Positions 43,315 to 51,114 of a stretch of 64,000 nucleotides of DNA are shown here, piece by piece. Position numbers and translations under genes: made by a program. How positions within the stretch are numbered: the first letter of the stretch is position 1; each line of letters starts with the position of its first letter. This stretch comes from Ensifer adhaerens. Lineage in GTDB: Bacteria; Pseudomonadota; Alphaproteobacteria; Rhizobiales; Rhizobiaceae. The DNA lies in the NCBI RefSeq assembly GCF_002940685.1, contig NZ_PNFP01000001.1:62001-126000 (forward strand), given 5' to 3'. Below the pieces are notes generated by a model. It was not told the origin of the DNA. It saw only the letters and a program-made list of their open reading frames with translations, and ran no database searches.

Positions 43315-43456
43315 CCGAAAGCGCTGCGTCACTGACAGCTTTGGCCCCAAGCGCAGGCGGTCATATTGTCCGCAACACGCCACAAGCGGACGTTGCTCGC
43401 GTCGGTGGCGCATTAGGTTACTGATAGGACATAAGCGAAGCTGGAGGCGTGTCCAG

Positions 43457-44332
43457 TCAGTCACTATCGAAGCGCCTTAACTCTTCCTGCAGCGCTTCCA
43501 GTGCCAGGGATGAATAACCCACACGCCACACAAGATGCGTGCGGGTCTGCGAAAACTCGGGAGAGAGCGGGAGTGCCTGCACCTGACCTCCGGCATTCAC
43601 GGCCTTCAGTACCGAACGCGGCATGATCCCGATGCCCGAGCCAGCCGCAACGCAGGCCGTGATGGCATGATAGGATGCGAGTTCAAGAACCCGCCCCGGC
43701 ATGATCCTGGACGCCGACAACCAGTTTTCCAGGATGCGCCGATACGAGCAGCCGGTCGCGAAGGCGATAACTGTACGCTGGGCTAATTTTCGCGCTTCAG
43801 TGATTGATACCACATTCTTCGGGGCGATAAGGGCGAGTTCCTCCGAAAAAGCCAGGCAGGTCTCTAAGTCGTCAGCCCGGAATGGTTCTGAAACGAAGGC
43901 CGCCTGAACATCGAAGTTTCGTACCCGCTCGATCATCGACGTCGTGTCGCCGGTCACCAGTTCGATCCTGACCTCTGGATAGCGCTCGTGATAGGACGAG
44001 AGCAGCGGCGGAAGACGTGCGGCCGCCGTACTCTCCAGAGTTCCTATTCTCAATGCCCCACTCGGTAGGCGCGACATCAAAGCCGCTTCGGCCTCAGCCG
44101 ACAGCCGCAATAGCCGTTCGGCATAGGTGAGAAGTTTCTGCCCCTCGGCTGTTAGAACAAGCTTGCCGCTCTCGCGATGAAACAGGGACACCTGCAGCCG
44201 TTCCTCGAGGTTTTTCACCCTCGTCGTTATGTTGGACTGGACCCTGTTGAGCCGCACGGCCGCCCTAGTAACGCCGCCGCAATCCACGACAGCCTTGAAG
44301 ATTTCCAGGGAATCGATGTCTATGTTTCTCAA
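43457..44332 (-). CDS. LysR family transcriptional regulator
   Basis: A 291-aa LTTR. The N-terminal HTH (VDCGGVTRAAVRLNRVQSNI, about 16-35) is followed by KNLEERLQVSLFHRESGKLV. The C-terminal periplasmic-binding-protein-like effector domain starts near residue 90 (LRIGTLESTAAARLPPLLSS). The apparent start is TTG 44332, with GGGAAG upstream; no in-frame ATG lies near. It is divergent from the amidotransferase gene with 118 bp between, the classical LTTR layout for activating a neighbouring operon. A TTCTCAA/TTGAGAA dyad overlaps its start. Confidence 0.92.
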   Translation of the reverse strand: MRNIDIDSLEIFKAVVDCGGVTRAAVRLNRVQSNITTRVKNLEERLQVSLFHRESGKLVLTAEGQKLLTYAERLLRLSAEAEAALMSRLPSGALRIGTLESTAAARLPPLLSSYHERYPEVRIELVTGDTTSMIERVRNFDVQAAFVSEPFRADDLETCLAFSEELALIAPKNVVSITEARKLAQRTVIAFATGCSYRRILENWLSASRIMPGRVLELASYHAITACVAAGSGIGIMPRSVLKAVNAGGQVQALPLSPEFSQTRTHLVWRVGYSSLALEALQEELRRFDSD

Positions 44333-44450
44333 TTTGAGAACTTCCCATCTCTATTATTCATTTTTCATGATGAGCGGTACAAGCTAAATCCATCTCGATC
44401 AACCGAAGCCTGGGTATCGCAGACGATGCCCCGTTGTATGAGAACCGACC

Positions 44451-45233
44451 GTGGCTCTGAAGCCGTTGCTGCTCATCCAAGCAGGCACACCTCCCGATGA
44501 CATTCGCAATGCCCACGGCGATCTTTCGCTCTGGTTCTCCGTCGCCCTTGATCGCCATGCGGAGGCGATTCAAGTCGTCCGTGTCTTCGAGGGAGAAAGA
44601 CTGCCAGCGCCCGAAGCCGTCGCCGGAGCGATTATCATCGGGTCATGGGACATGGTGACGGACCGTTTGCCATGGAGCGAGACGACAGCCCGATGGATAC
44701 GCCAAGCCATGGCAATCGAACTACCGATTTTCGGTGTCTGCTATGGCCATCAGCTCATGGCCGACGCTCTCGGCGGGCAGGTCGATTACCACCCCGGTGG
44801 CCGTGAGATCGGGACGCAGACAGTCCGCCTCCATGCGGGGGCGCAACTTGATCCTTTGCTGAACGTGGTGCCTGCCGAATTCCCGGCACATCTGACCCAT
44901 ATGCAGACGGTGATCGCCTTGCCGGCAGGTGCCCAGGTGCTCGCCGCTTCCGATCACGACCCGCATCAGATCGTCCGCTATGGACGCAACGCCATCTCGA
45001 CCCAGTTTCATCCGGAATTCACGCCGGACATCTGCGCCGCCGTCATCAGGCTGCGCGCTGATGTGCTGGTCCGGGAAGGTCGTGACCTCGATGCGCTGCT
45101 TGCATCGGTCGAGGATGCACCAGTGCCGCTCGGGTTGCTTCGACGCTTCGTTAAGCAGGCGATGAGCAGCCAAGACGCTTTCGCCAACACCCAGTCGATC
45201 TTTTTTGAGAAGGAAATTCGATGCCTTACGTGA
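44451..45233 (+). CDS. Class I glutamine amidotransferase-like protein
   Basis: A 260-aa protein with the type 1 GATase fold. Catalytic triad regions are IFGVCYGHQLMADALGG (nucleophile Cys near 99) and STQFHPEFTPD (His and Glu near 188-190). It resembles GMP-synthase-like GATases that often act as gamma-glutamyl hydrolases or make a carboxamide in small catabolic clusters. The GTG start at 44451 has a weak ribosome site, so a downstream start is possible. Its 3' end overlaps the tautomerase gene by 13 bp. Confidence 0.87.
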   Translation: MALKPLLLIQAGTPPDDIRNAHGDLSLWFSVALDRHAEAIQVVRVFEGERLPAPEAVAGAIIIGSWDMVTDRLPWSETTARWIRQAMAIELPIFGVCYGHQLMADALGGQVDYHPGGREIGTQTVRLHAGAQLDPLLNVVPAEFPAHLTHMQTVIALPAGAQVLAASDHDPHQIVRYGRNAISTQFHPEFTPDICAAVIRLRADVLVREGRDLDALLASVEDAPVPLGLLRRFVKQAMSSQDAFANTQSIFFEKEIRCLT

Positions 45234-45439
45234 ACATCAAGGTAACGGGCGGTTCCGAGGCCCCGACTGCGGAGCAGAAGGCGGAGCTGATCCGTGGCGT
45301 GACCGACCTCCTCGGGCGGGTTCTCAACAAGAACGCCGCGACGACCGTCGTCATCATCGATGAGGTTGCGATGGACAACTGGGGCGTCGGCGGAGAAACC
45401 ACAACCGTTCGCAGGCAGAAAGCCAAGTTCAATAGTTAG
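45221..45439 (+). CDS. 4-oxalocrotonate tautomerase family protein
   Basis: A 72-aa protein starting Met-Pro (MPYVNIKVTGG), so the mature N-terminal Pro1 can act as the catalytic base of 4-OT enzymes. The core KAELIRGVTDLLGRVLNKN and TTVVIIDEVAMDNWGVGG fit the beta-alpha-beta fold. An Arg near position 11 of classical 4-OT is not evident. Ribosome site GAAGGAA lies inside the end of the amidotransferase gene, with a 13-bp overlap. Likely to isomerise an unsaturated or oxo acid. Confidence 0.9.
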   Translation: MPYVNIKVTGGSEAPTAEQKAELIRGVTDLLGRVLNKNAATTVVIIDEVAMDNWGVGGETTTVRRQKAKFNS

Positions 45440-45464
45440 TCAACTCCTGGTAGGGGTGCTCCAG

Positions 45465-46157
45465 ATGAAGAAATTGGGCCTTATCGGTGGCATCGGGCCA
45501 GAGTCCACGCTGCTCTACTACCGAAAGCTGGTCTATGCCGCACATGAGCAGGTCGGCGAGCACTTCTTTCCCAACCTGACGATCGAAAGCCTCAACGTCT
45601 TTGAGGTATTCCGCTTCTGTCGGACAAAGGATTACGATGGGCTTACCGCCTATCTCTTGGCGGGTATTGACAACCTGATCGCTGCCGGGGCTGAGATTGT
45701 CGCCCTGACCGGCAACACGCCCCATATCGTCTTCGGCGAGTTGGAGGCGCAATCGAGCGTTCGGCTGGTCAGTATCGTCGAGGCAACCCGCCAGGAAGCA
45801 CTGAGGCGGACCGTCGGCCGTATCGGCTTGCTCGGTACGCGCTTCACCATGGAGGCCGATTTCTTCAAGGAGCCGTTTCGGGAAGTCGGCATTGAAGTGA
45901 TTGCGCCCGCCGCACCGGAGATCGACTATATCGCGGAGAAGATTGCAAGCGAACTGGAACGGGGCATCGTCAAGGACGAAACTCGTTCCAGATTCCTGGC
46001 CATTGTGGAGCGGATGAGGGGCGAGCATGGAATTGATGCACTGGTGTTGGGCTGCACGGAGCTGCCGCTCCTGTTAAATGGCATCCCGCTGCCCCTGAAG
46101 ACGCTGGATACGATGGAAATTCACATCGACGCACTGCTTGAAGCTTCGCTCAGATAG
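45465..46157 (+). CDS. Aspartate/glutamate racemase family protein, atypical first active-site residue
   Basis: A 230-aa Asp/Glu racemase fold: LGLIGGIGPESTLLYYRKLV at the start and LVLGCTELPLLL near the end. The second catalytic Cys (GCTEL) is present. The first motif, normally CNTAH, reads TGNTPH, so the first Cys is replaced by Gly. E. coli YgeA-type racemases use Thr at this position, and here Thr is one residue earlier. A one-base (racemase-defective or retaining) mechanism, or another substrate, is possible. ATG 45465. Last gene of the cassette. Confidence 0.88.
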   Translation: MKKLGLIGGIGPESTLLYYRKLVYAAHEQVGEHFFPNLTIESLNVFEVFRFCRTKDYDGLTAYLLAGIDNLIAAGAEIVALTGNTPHIVFGELEAQSSVRLVSIVEATRQEALRRTVGRIGLLGTRFTMEADFFKEPFREVGIEVIAPAAPEIDYIAEKIASELERGIVKDETRSRFLAIVERMRGEHGIDALVLGCTELPLLLNGIPLPLKTLDTMEIHIDALLEASLR

Positions 46158-46192
46158 TCTTCACTTGTCTGCTTTGGGGGCAGAAGCGGGCA

Positions 46193-46218
46193 TTGGTGGC
46201 ATTTGCTACATAACTCCG
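46193..46218 (-). repeat. Right terminal inverted repeat of the cassette
   Basis: On the minus strand it begins CGGAGTTATGTAGC and ends AAATGCCACCAA, matching the left end at 24 of 26 bases. It is followed directly by CGGAATTG (46219-46226), the second copy of the 8-bp direct repeat. Confidence 0.85.
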
Positions 46219-46240
46219 CGGAATTGCGGCCTAAGAGACT

Positions 46241-46280
46241 AATTCCAGGAAAAGTGCGAAGCGGTTTTCCGTCCGGAATT
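46241..46280 (+). repeat. RIME-type palindromic repeat, copy 3
   Basis: AATTCCAGGAAAAGTGCGAA ... CCGTCCGGAATT, 40 bp, identical in its core to the copy at 43246. It lies 14 bp beyond the right direct repeat of the cassette and close to the 3' end of the BtrH_N-like gene. Confidence 0.75.
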
Positions 46281-46295
46281 GTGCTGCTTCCGCGA

Positions 46296-47225
46296 TCAGT
46301 CTCCGTTTTGCAGGGCGGCGAGCAGCCGGTCGTAGGTCGGCGCCAGCAGGCGCAGGCTTTCGGCCGCCTCTGCATCCCTGCGCAGGACCAGCGGATACTG
46401 CAGCGCGCCGATCAGCCGTGCCTGTTCGCCGGCGATGGCAGCGGATTTGGCAAGGCCTGCCCGCGCCAGGCAGGATGCCGCGTCGCCGGCGCGACGGGCG
46501 CCGACGCGAACGGCGAAGTGGACAAGATGCGCACGCAGGTTCTTGTCGCAATTTTTTTCGATCCGCACGGCGAGCGCTTCTGCCGCGTCAGCGTTGCCAA
46601 GGCTGCCCAGCGGCACCAGCCGATCCGTCGTCATCGAAAGCCAGTGGATTGCCGCCGGCACGGAGGCGCGGATCGCCTCGACCTCGCTCACGTCGGCGAC
46701 GCGGGAAAAACCCCAGCGCATGGTGTAGGGCTCGCCATAGCTGAGCGTCTCGGCGCCCCAGGCGGTCATGAAATCGCCGAGCGGCAGGGAGGCGTAGGGA
46801 TAGCCTTGCGGATCGTGCATCAGCACGCGCGTCTCGTCGACGGCGAGGACCACGACGTAGTGATCGGCTTCGATCGGTCCGTTCATGCCCGGTTGGTGCC
46901 GGAGATGCCCCATCTCCACCGGACCGACCCAGACGGGGCCATCCTTCAGCGCCGAGCGCAGGCGCGAAAGCGCGTCCTCGGGCTCGCCGCCGTTTTTGAC
47001 CTGCGACGTCCAGCCGAGTGCCTGAAGCGCGCCGTCGAACCCGGCCTCCGGATCCCAGCCGTAGGGGTCGAAGAACGGCAGCGTGCCGCCGACGAGCTGC
47101 ATGCCGAAGGGGCTGCCGGTGGCAAGTTCAATGATCGCGGTCGAGGGCGCTGCCTCGCCGAACATCATCGCGAAGGAATTGGCGTAGCAATAGGGGCCGG
47201 AGCCCACATAGGAAAAGTGCTGCAT
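46296..47225 (-). CDS. BtrH_N-like / cysteine-protease-fold protein
   Basis: A 309-aa protein. It opens with MQHFSYVGSGPYCYANSFAM, where the Cys in a CYANS context resembles the N-terminal nucleophile region of BtrH_N and C39-like folds. A later His is in ADHYVVVLAVDETRVLMHDP, consistent with a Cys-His active site. The C-terminal 120 residues are helical. BtrH transfers an acyl group in butirosin synthesis; nothing shows that chemistry here. ATG 47225 has AAAGGA upstream. It lies 40 bp after the MerR/GyrI-like gene and is probably cotranscribed. Confidence 0.75.
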   Translation of the reverse strand: MQHFSYVGSGPYCYANSFAMMFGEAAPSTAIIELATGSPFGMQLVGGTLPFFDPYGWDPEAGFDGALQALGWTSQVKNGGEPEDALSRLRSALKDGPVWVGPVEMGHLRHQPGMNGPIEADHYVVVLAVDETRVLMHDPQGYPYASLPLGDFMTAWGAETLSYGEPYTMRWGFSRVADVSEVEAIRASVPAAIHWLSMTTDRLVPLGSLGNADAAEALAVRIEKNCDKNLRAHLVHFAVRVGARRAGDAASCLARAGLAKSAAIAGEQARLIGALQYPLVLRRDAEAAESLRLLAPTYDRLLAALQNGD

Positions 47226-47265
47226 CGGTTGGTCCTTTGGGTGATCGGGGAACGTGCGCGAGGAG

Positions 47266-48072
47266 TTAGCGCACGATGGGGTAGGCGACATCGAAGCGGG
47301 CACCGCCGCTGCCGGGATAGATTTCGTAGGGACTGCCGAAGCAGTCGAGATCGTCGCTTTGCTCGAACCAGGCTTCGATCGCGTCATAGACGCAAAGCAC
47401 GGCCGGAAAGGTTTCGAGCGGTTCAGGAACCGCCAGGAACGCTTCGCGTCCCGCCGGCTGAAGGCGGATGCGCAGGTCGCCTGCGGGTTCGAGGCTGCCG
47501 TCATAGCCGATCGCGACCTCGACCAGACCCTTGCCGTCGTGATTGACCGGCTCGTGGAAATAGAGCGTCATCGGCCCGTCGTCGCTCTTGCCCGACTGCG
47601 CAAGATAGCCTCGGATCTCCGCCTCGGCGCTTTCGGTGAAGGTCTCGAGCGCGTCCACCGTTACATGGTGCTGGCGATAGACGATCTTCGAAGGCGCGAC
47701 TTCGCGAACGCGGACGGTCGCAACGAGCGGATCGTCGCCGCCCTTCGATTGCCGGATGATCGCCTCCACCAGTTCGCGCTGATCCTCGAGCCGCTTGCTC
47801 TGCACCTCCAGCCAGGCGCGCAACTCCGTCAGGCGAATATCGGGCTGAAGGTCGATCAGCCGCGCGATGCGGGCGATCGGCAGGCCCAGTTGCCGCAGCC
47901 GCGCAATCAGCCGGGCGCGGCCTGCCTGCGCGGCGGCGTAATAGCGATAGCCGGTTGCGGGGTCGACATGGGCGGGCACCAGCAGGCCCTGCTCGGCATA
48001 AAGCCTGAGCGCTTTCGGCGACAATCGTGTGGCGGCGCCGAAGCGACCTGCAAGGAAATAGGAATCGGTCAT
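47266..48072 (-). CDS. MerR family regulator with GyrI-like ligand-binding domain
   Basis: A 268-aa BmrR/TipA-like regulator. The N-terminal HTH ATRLSPKALRLYAEQGLLVP is followed by GYRYYAAAQAGRARLIARLR and a coiled-coil helix. The C-terminal part (about 125-268) has the GyrI-like/AraC effector-binding look (TLYFHEPVNHDGKGLVEVAI) used to sense cationic drugs. It sits between a CmlA/FloR-type exporter and a BtrH_N-like protein, all on one strand, which suggests drug-responsive control. Confidence 0.9.
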   Translation of the reverse strand: MTDSYFLAGRFGAATRLSPKALRLYAEQGLLVPAHVDPATGYRYYAAAQAGRARLIARLRQLGLPIARIARLIDLQPDIRLTELRAWLEVQSKRLEDQRELVEAIIRQSKGGDDPLVATVRVREVAPSKIVYRQHHVTVDALETFTESAEAEIRGYLAQSGKSDDGPMTLYFHEPVNHDGKGLVEVAIGYDGSLEPAGDLRIRLQPAGREAFLAVPEPLETFPAVLCVYDAIEAWFEQSDDLDCFGSPYEIYPGSGGARFDVAYPIVR

Positions 48073-48176
48073 GAAATCAGTCTGGGGCCCGCCCCAGGGG
48101 CGAGGTCAAGAGCCATCTTGCCGTCTTTCCGGTTGAAAACCTTCCGGAGCGGGCGACCGCTCCGGAAGGCACGAGG

Positions 48177-49373
48177 CTATCGCCTTTCGCGCCGGTTGAG
48201 AAACGCCAGCGCCAGCAGGGTGATCGTCGCCATGCCGAGGCAATAGCCGGCGAGCGGCCGGGCCGTGTCTCCGCCAAGCAGGAGCACCGCGCCGGTGCCG
48301 ACGAGGCTGACGATCAGGCTCTGGATCGAGAAATAGAGCGCCACGGCGGTCCCGGCGATGGCGTCGAAGGCCTTGAGCGCTCCGTTGGCCGTGACCGAAG
48401 CGCTCATGACGATGCCGAAGGCGATCACCCACATCGGCAGCACGAAGGTCTGGAACGATGGGGAAGCCAGCACTTCACCTGCGGCCAGCAGCAGCCCGCC
48501 GAGGATGATCAGGGCCATGCCGCGGGCGAGGCAACCGGAAGTCCCGTAGCGGGCGACGAAGCCCCTGGCGAAGCGGGTGGTGATGATCATCACGACGGCG
48601 GCCGTGGCGAAGGCCAGGCTGAAACCGAGCTGCGAATAGCCGGCGCGATCGATGAGCATGCGTGGCGCGGTGGAGAAGAACACGAAAAACGCGCCCATCG
48701 CCGTGCTGAAGCCAAGCGTATAGGTCCAGAAGGCGCCGCTTCGAAGCATGCGCGTGAAGCTCGGCTTTGCCGGTGCCGCGGCGTCGGGCCGGGTTTCCGA
48801 CCAGCGCGGCAAGGCCTGGCCGAGTGCTGCAAGGCCGAGCACGCCGAGCGTCAGGAAGATCGCCCGCCATCCGAAGGCGCCGGATATCAGTGCGCCGGCA
48901 ATCGGTCCGAGTGCCGGGACGAAGGAGAGCATGGCGCTGAAGAGGCCATAGATGGTCACGCCCTCCGGGCGCGCGCCATAGACGTCGCGCACGGTGGCGA
49001 AGGTCGCGACCAGCGCGGCCGAGGCGCCGGCCGCCTGGATCAGCCGCAAGGCAACGAAGACCGGCGCCGAGGTGGTCGCGGCCAGTGCCAGCGACACCAG
49101 CGCAAACAGCGTCGCGCCGGCGAGAAGAACGGGACGGCGGCCGAAGCGGTCGGACAGCGGACCGAACAGCAGCTGACCCAGCCCCAAAAGCAGCATGTAG
49201 AGGCTGAGCGTGAGCTGGACGACAGCAGGCGACGTGCCGAGGATGGCCGGCATGTTAGGCACGACAGGCAGGTAGATGTCCATGGCGAGCGACGCCAGGA
49301 TATCGAAGGGCGCCATCAGCAACAGGGCTGCCGGCAGCGAATAGGACCAGGTGAGGGAATTACGATCGGGCAT
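48177..49373 (-). CDS. MFS drug exporter of the CmlA/FloR (chloramphenicol/florfenicol) group
   Basis: A 398-aa, 12-helix proton/drug antiporter. The N-terminal WSYSLPAALLLMAPFDILAS and then LAMDIYLPVVPNMPAILGT closely parallel CmlA (recalled: YSLAATVLLLSPFDLLASLG). Motif A is GPLSDRFGRRPVLL, motif C is PALGPIAGALI, and FATVRDVYGAR also matches. Length agrees with CmlA/FloR. ATG 49373 was chosen because it starts the conserved region. A 32-bp hairpin and a possible short leader ORF lie upstream. Whether it exports phenicols cannot be told from sequence. Confidence 0.9.
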   Translation of the reverse strand: MPDRNSLTWSYSLPAALLLMAPFDILASLAMDIYLPVVPNMPAILGTSPAVVQLTLSLYMLLLGLGQLLFGPLSDRFGRRPVLLAGATLFALVSLALAATTSAPVFVALRLIQAAGASAALVATFATVRDVYGARPEGVTIYGLFSAMLSFVPALGPIAGALISGAFGWRAIFLTLGVLGLAALGQALPRWSETRPDAAAPAKPSFTRMLRSGAFWTYTLGFSTAMGAFFVFFSTAPRMLIDRAGYSQLGFSLAFATAAVVMIITTRFARGFVARYGTSGCLARGMALIILGGLLLAAGEVLASPSFQTFVLPMWVIAFGIVMSASVTANGALKAFDAIAGTAVALYFSIQSLIVSLVGTGAVLLLGGDTARPLAGYCLGMATITLLALAFLNRRERR

Positions 49374-49453
49374 GATGAAACATCCGCGCAAATGAAAAAC
49401 ATTCGGCGGCGATCTGCCACTTCATCAAATCTTCTGAATGTGAGCCGACAGAC

Positions 49454-49485
49454 GCCGCAACAACTTATTCAACCGTTGTTGCGGC
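49454..49485 (-). promoter_or_regulatory. Strong hairpin/dyad upstream of the CmlA/FloR-like gene
   Basis: GCCGCAACAAC/GTTGTTGCGGC, an 11-bp perfect dyad with a 10-nt centre, 80-110 bp before the ATG. It could be an operator or an RNA hairpin. A 21-codon frame on the minus strand (ATG at 49434, stop overlapping the gene start) lies between it and the exporter; cmlA genes have such leader peptides, but here this is speculative. Confidence 0.45.
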
Positions 49486-49626
49486 TTACCTGGTTGCTGA
49501 CGGGTCGGTCCTCATCTGCGGCTCCTGTGACGGCCCCTTGGCGACAACGCCGGGCCACGCCGATATCTCATGGTGGCGCATGTCCTATCATCCAGCCCGC
49601 CGCGCGGCAATCACCGCCGTTGCGGT

Positions 49627-49908
49627 TCATGTATCGGTCTCGGCCGTACCCGGCGTCACGGTGAGCCGGTTCTCGACGCTCACGACGCCGATCACCGAGG
49701 CCGCCGCATCGCCGGCACAGGCGATGTCGGATACCTGCGCCACATGACCGGAAAGCACGACGACGCCGCCGAGCGCCATCACCGAGATGTCGCGCGTATC
49801 GATCATCGCCGCATACTGGACGTAGCGCAGCACCTTCTCGGCAAGCGCATCGTCGGTGAGGTGCGGGTCGTCGTCCCGATGGGCGTAGATGGGCTTCTCT
49901 GTCGGCAT
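49627..49908 (-). CDS. BON domain protein
   Basis: A 93-aa protein without signal peptide. DDALAEKVLRYVQYAAMIDT, then ISVMALGGVVVLSGHVAQVS and VIGVVSVENRLTV form a single BON domain (PF04972), the phospholipid-binding module found in OsmY and in haemolysin-like proteins. OsmY has two BON domains and is secreted; this one is single and apparently cytosolic. ATG 49908 with GGAACGAG upstream. Divergent from the AEC carrier gene. Confidence 0.85.
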   Translation of the reverse strand: MPTEKPIYAHRDDDPHLTDDALAEKVLRYVQYAAMIDTRDISVMALGGVVVLSGHVAQVSDIACAGDAAASVIGVVSVENRLTVTPGTAETDT

Positions 49909-50027
49909 GGCTCGTTCCTCATCACTTGCGGAACGCCTGCGGTTGCCGATGGTTCCCTTGTCCGCACGTGCTTGCGGCGCAGGCGTGAAGGCGGCTATTG
50001 CTGGGAGGACCATCCCAGGGCCCACAC

Positions 50028-50972
50028 ATGTCCGACATCTTCCAGAACGTCCTGCCCATCTTCATCCTGATCCTTGCCGGCTGGCTGCTCGTGCGCCTGG
50101 GCTATCTGAAACCGGCAGTCGGCGAGGCGCTCGGCGATTTCGTCTTTCGCGTCGCCGTGCCCATTCTGTTGTTCCGAACGATCGCCGAGGCGGATTTCAA
50201 GGACGGTTCGCCCTGGCCGCTCTGGGTCGCCTATTTCTCGGGCGTCGCGGTCACCTGGACGTTGGGACACGTGGCGGCAACGTTTCTCTTCGGGCGGGAC
50301 GCGCGCATGGGCGTTCTTGCCGGTGTCTCCTCCGCCTTTGCCAACACCGTCTTCATCGGTCTGCCGCTGGTGTCGCGCATCGTCGGCGAGGAGGGCATCG
50401 TCGCGATCTCGATCCTGCTTTCCGTGCATCTGCCGGTCATGATGATTGCCGGGACGCTGCTGATGGAGCGCGCGGAGCGGCGCGCCGGCGGCAAGCCGGG
50501 GCAAAGCCCGCTCCAGCTCCTGGCCGGTGTCGCCCGCAATCTGGTGCGCAACCCGCTGGTGATCGGGCTTGCCTGCGGCGCCGCCTTTCATCTTGTCGGC
50601 CAGCCGCTTGGCGGACCGGTCAAGACCGTCGTCGATCAGCTGGCGTCGATGGCAGCACCCGCGGCGCTGATTTCGATCGGCATGGCGTTGGATAAATACG
50701 GCCTTGCCGGCAATCTCGGGCTCGCGTCGGTCACCAGCGGCCTGAAACTCGTCGTCATGCCGGCGGTCGTCTATGCGAGCTGCCACCTGCTCGGCCTCAA
50801 CGACAACTGGACGACGGCGCTGGTGCTGACGTCGGCGGTGCCGACGGGCGTCAACGCCTGGCTGATCGCCAACCATTTCAATGTCGGCCATGCGCTGGCG
50901 TCCTCGACGATCACGCTGACGACCGCGCTCGGCGTCGTCAGCGTTTCGGTCTGGGCCTATCTGCTGATGTGA
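50028..50972 (+). CDS. AEC family (auxin efflux carrier-like) transporter
   Basis: A 314-aa membrane protein with ten predicted helices in two inverted repeats. FQNVLPIFILILAGWLLVRL then GYLKPAVGEALGDFVFRVAVPILLF match the family opening, and NPLVIGLACGAAF, PAALISIGMAL and TSAVPTGVNAWLIA are AEC signatures. Bacterial members export or take up malonate, malate or auxin-like acids; the substrate is unknown. ATG 50028 was chosen over TTG 49998. A strong terminator follows. Confidence 0.92.
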   Translation: MSDIFQNVLPIFILILAGWLLVRLGYLKPAVGEALGDFVFRVAVPILLFRTIAEADFKDGSPWPLWVAYFSGVAVTWTLGHVAATFLFGRDARMGVLAGVSSAFANTVFIGLPLVSRIVGEEGIVAISILLSVHLPVMMIAGTLLMERAERRAGGKPGQSPLQLLAGVARNLVRNPLVIGLACGAAFHLVGQPLGGPVKTVVDQLASMAAPAALISIGMALDKYGLAGNLGLASVTSGLKLVVMPAVVYASCHLLGLNDNWTTALVLTSAVPTGVNAWLIANHFNVGHALASSTITLTTALGVVSVSVWAYLLM

Positions 50973-51063
50973 TTGCCACCGAATCCGGCAAACTGTTTCG
51001 CGGGCAAGCGCTGGGTCGGACGCCCGTGCCCGGTCATCGCCGCCAATCCCCGAATACGAAAAA

Positions 51064-51087
51064 GGCCCGGCGCAAGCCGGGCCTTTT
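51064..51087. terminator. Bidirectional terminator between the AEC and cytochrome genes
   Basis: GGCCCGGC-GCAA-GCCGGGCC, an 8-bp stem with a tetraloop, preceded by AAAAA and followed by TTTT. Serves the AEC gene and the convergent cycM gene. Confidence 0.9.
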
Positions 51088-51114
51088 GCATGGGATCGTT
51101 TCCGACCGCTGAAT

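Larger units (their letters stand above)
43289..46218. mobile_element. Putative non-autonomous transposon-like cassette with four passenger genes
   Basis: A 2930-bp segment with terminal inverted repeats of 26 bp (43289-43314 and 46193-46218; 24 of 26 bases identical). It is bounded by an exact 8-bp direct repeat CGGAATTG (43281-43288 and 46219-46226), as expected of a target-site duplication. Inside are a LysR gene on the minus strand and three rightward genes. No transposase or resolvase frame is present. 8-bp duplications are known for families such as IS66, ISL3, IS256 and IS1595, but I do not recognise these ends. It may have been moved in trans by a related IS. Confidence 0.75.

Noticed and set aside
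43289-46218. Complete insertion sequence
   Set aside because: No DDE, HUH or tyrosine/serine recombinase motif in any of the four proteins, so only a non-autonomous element is proposed.
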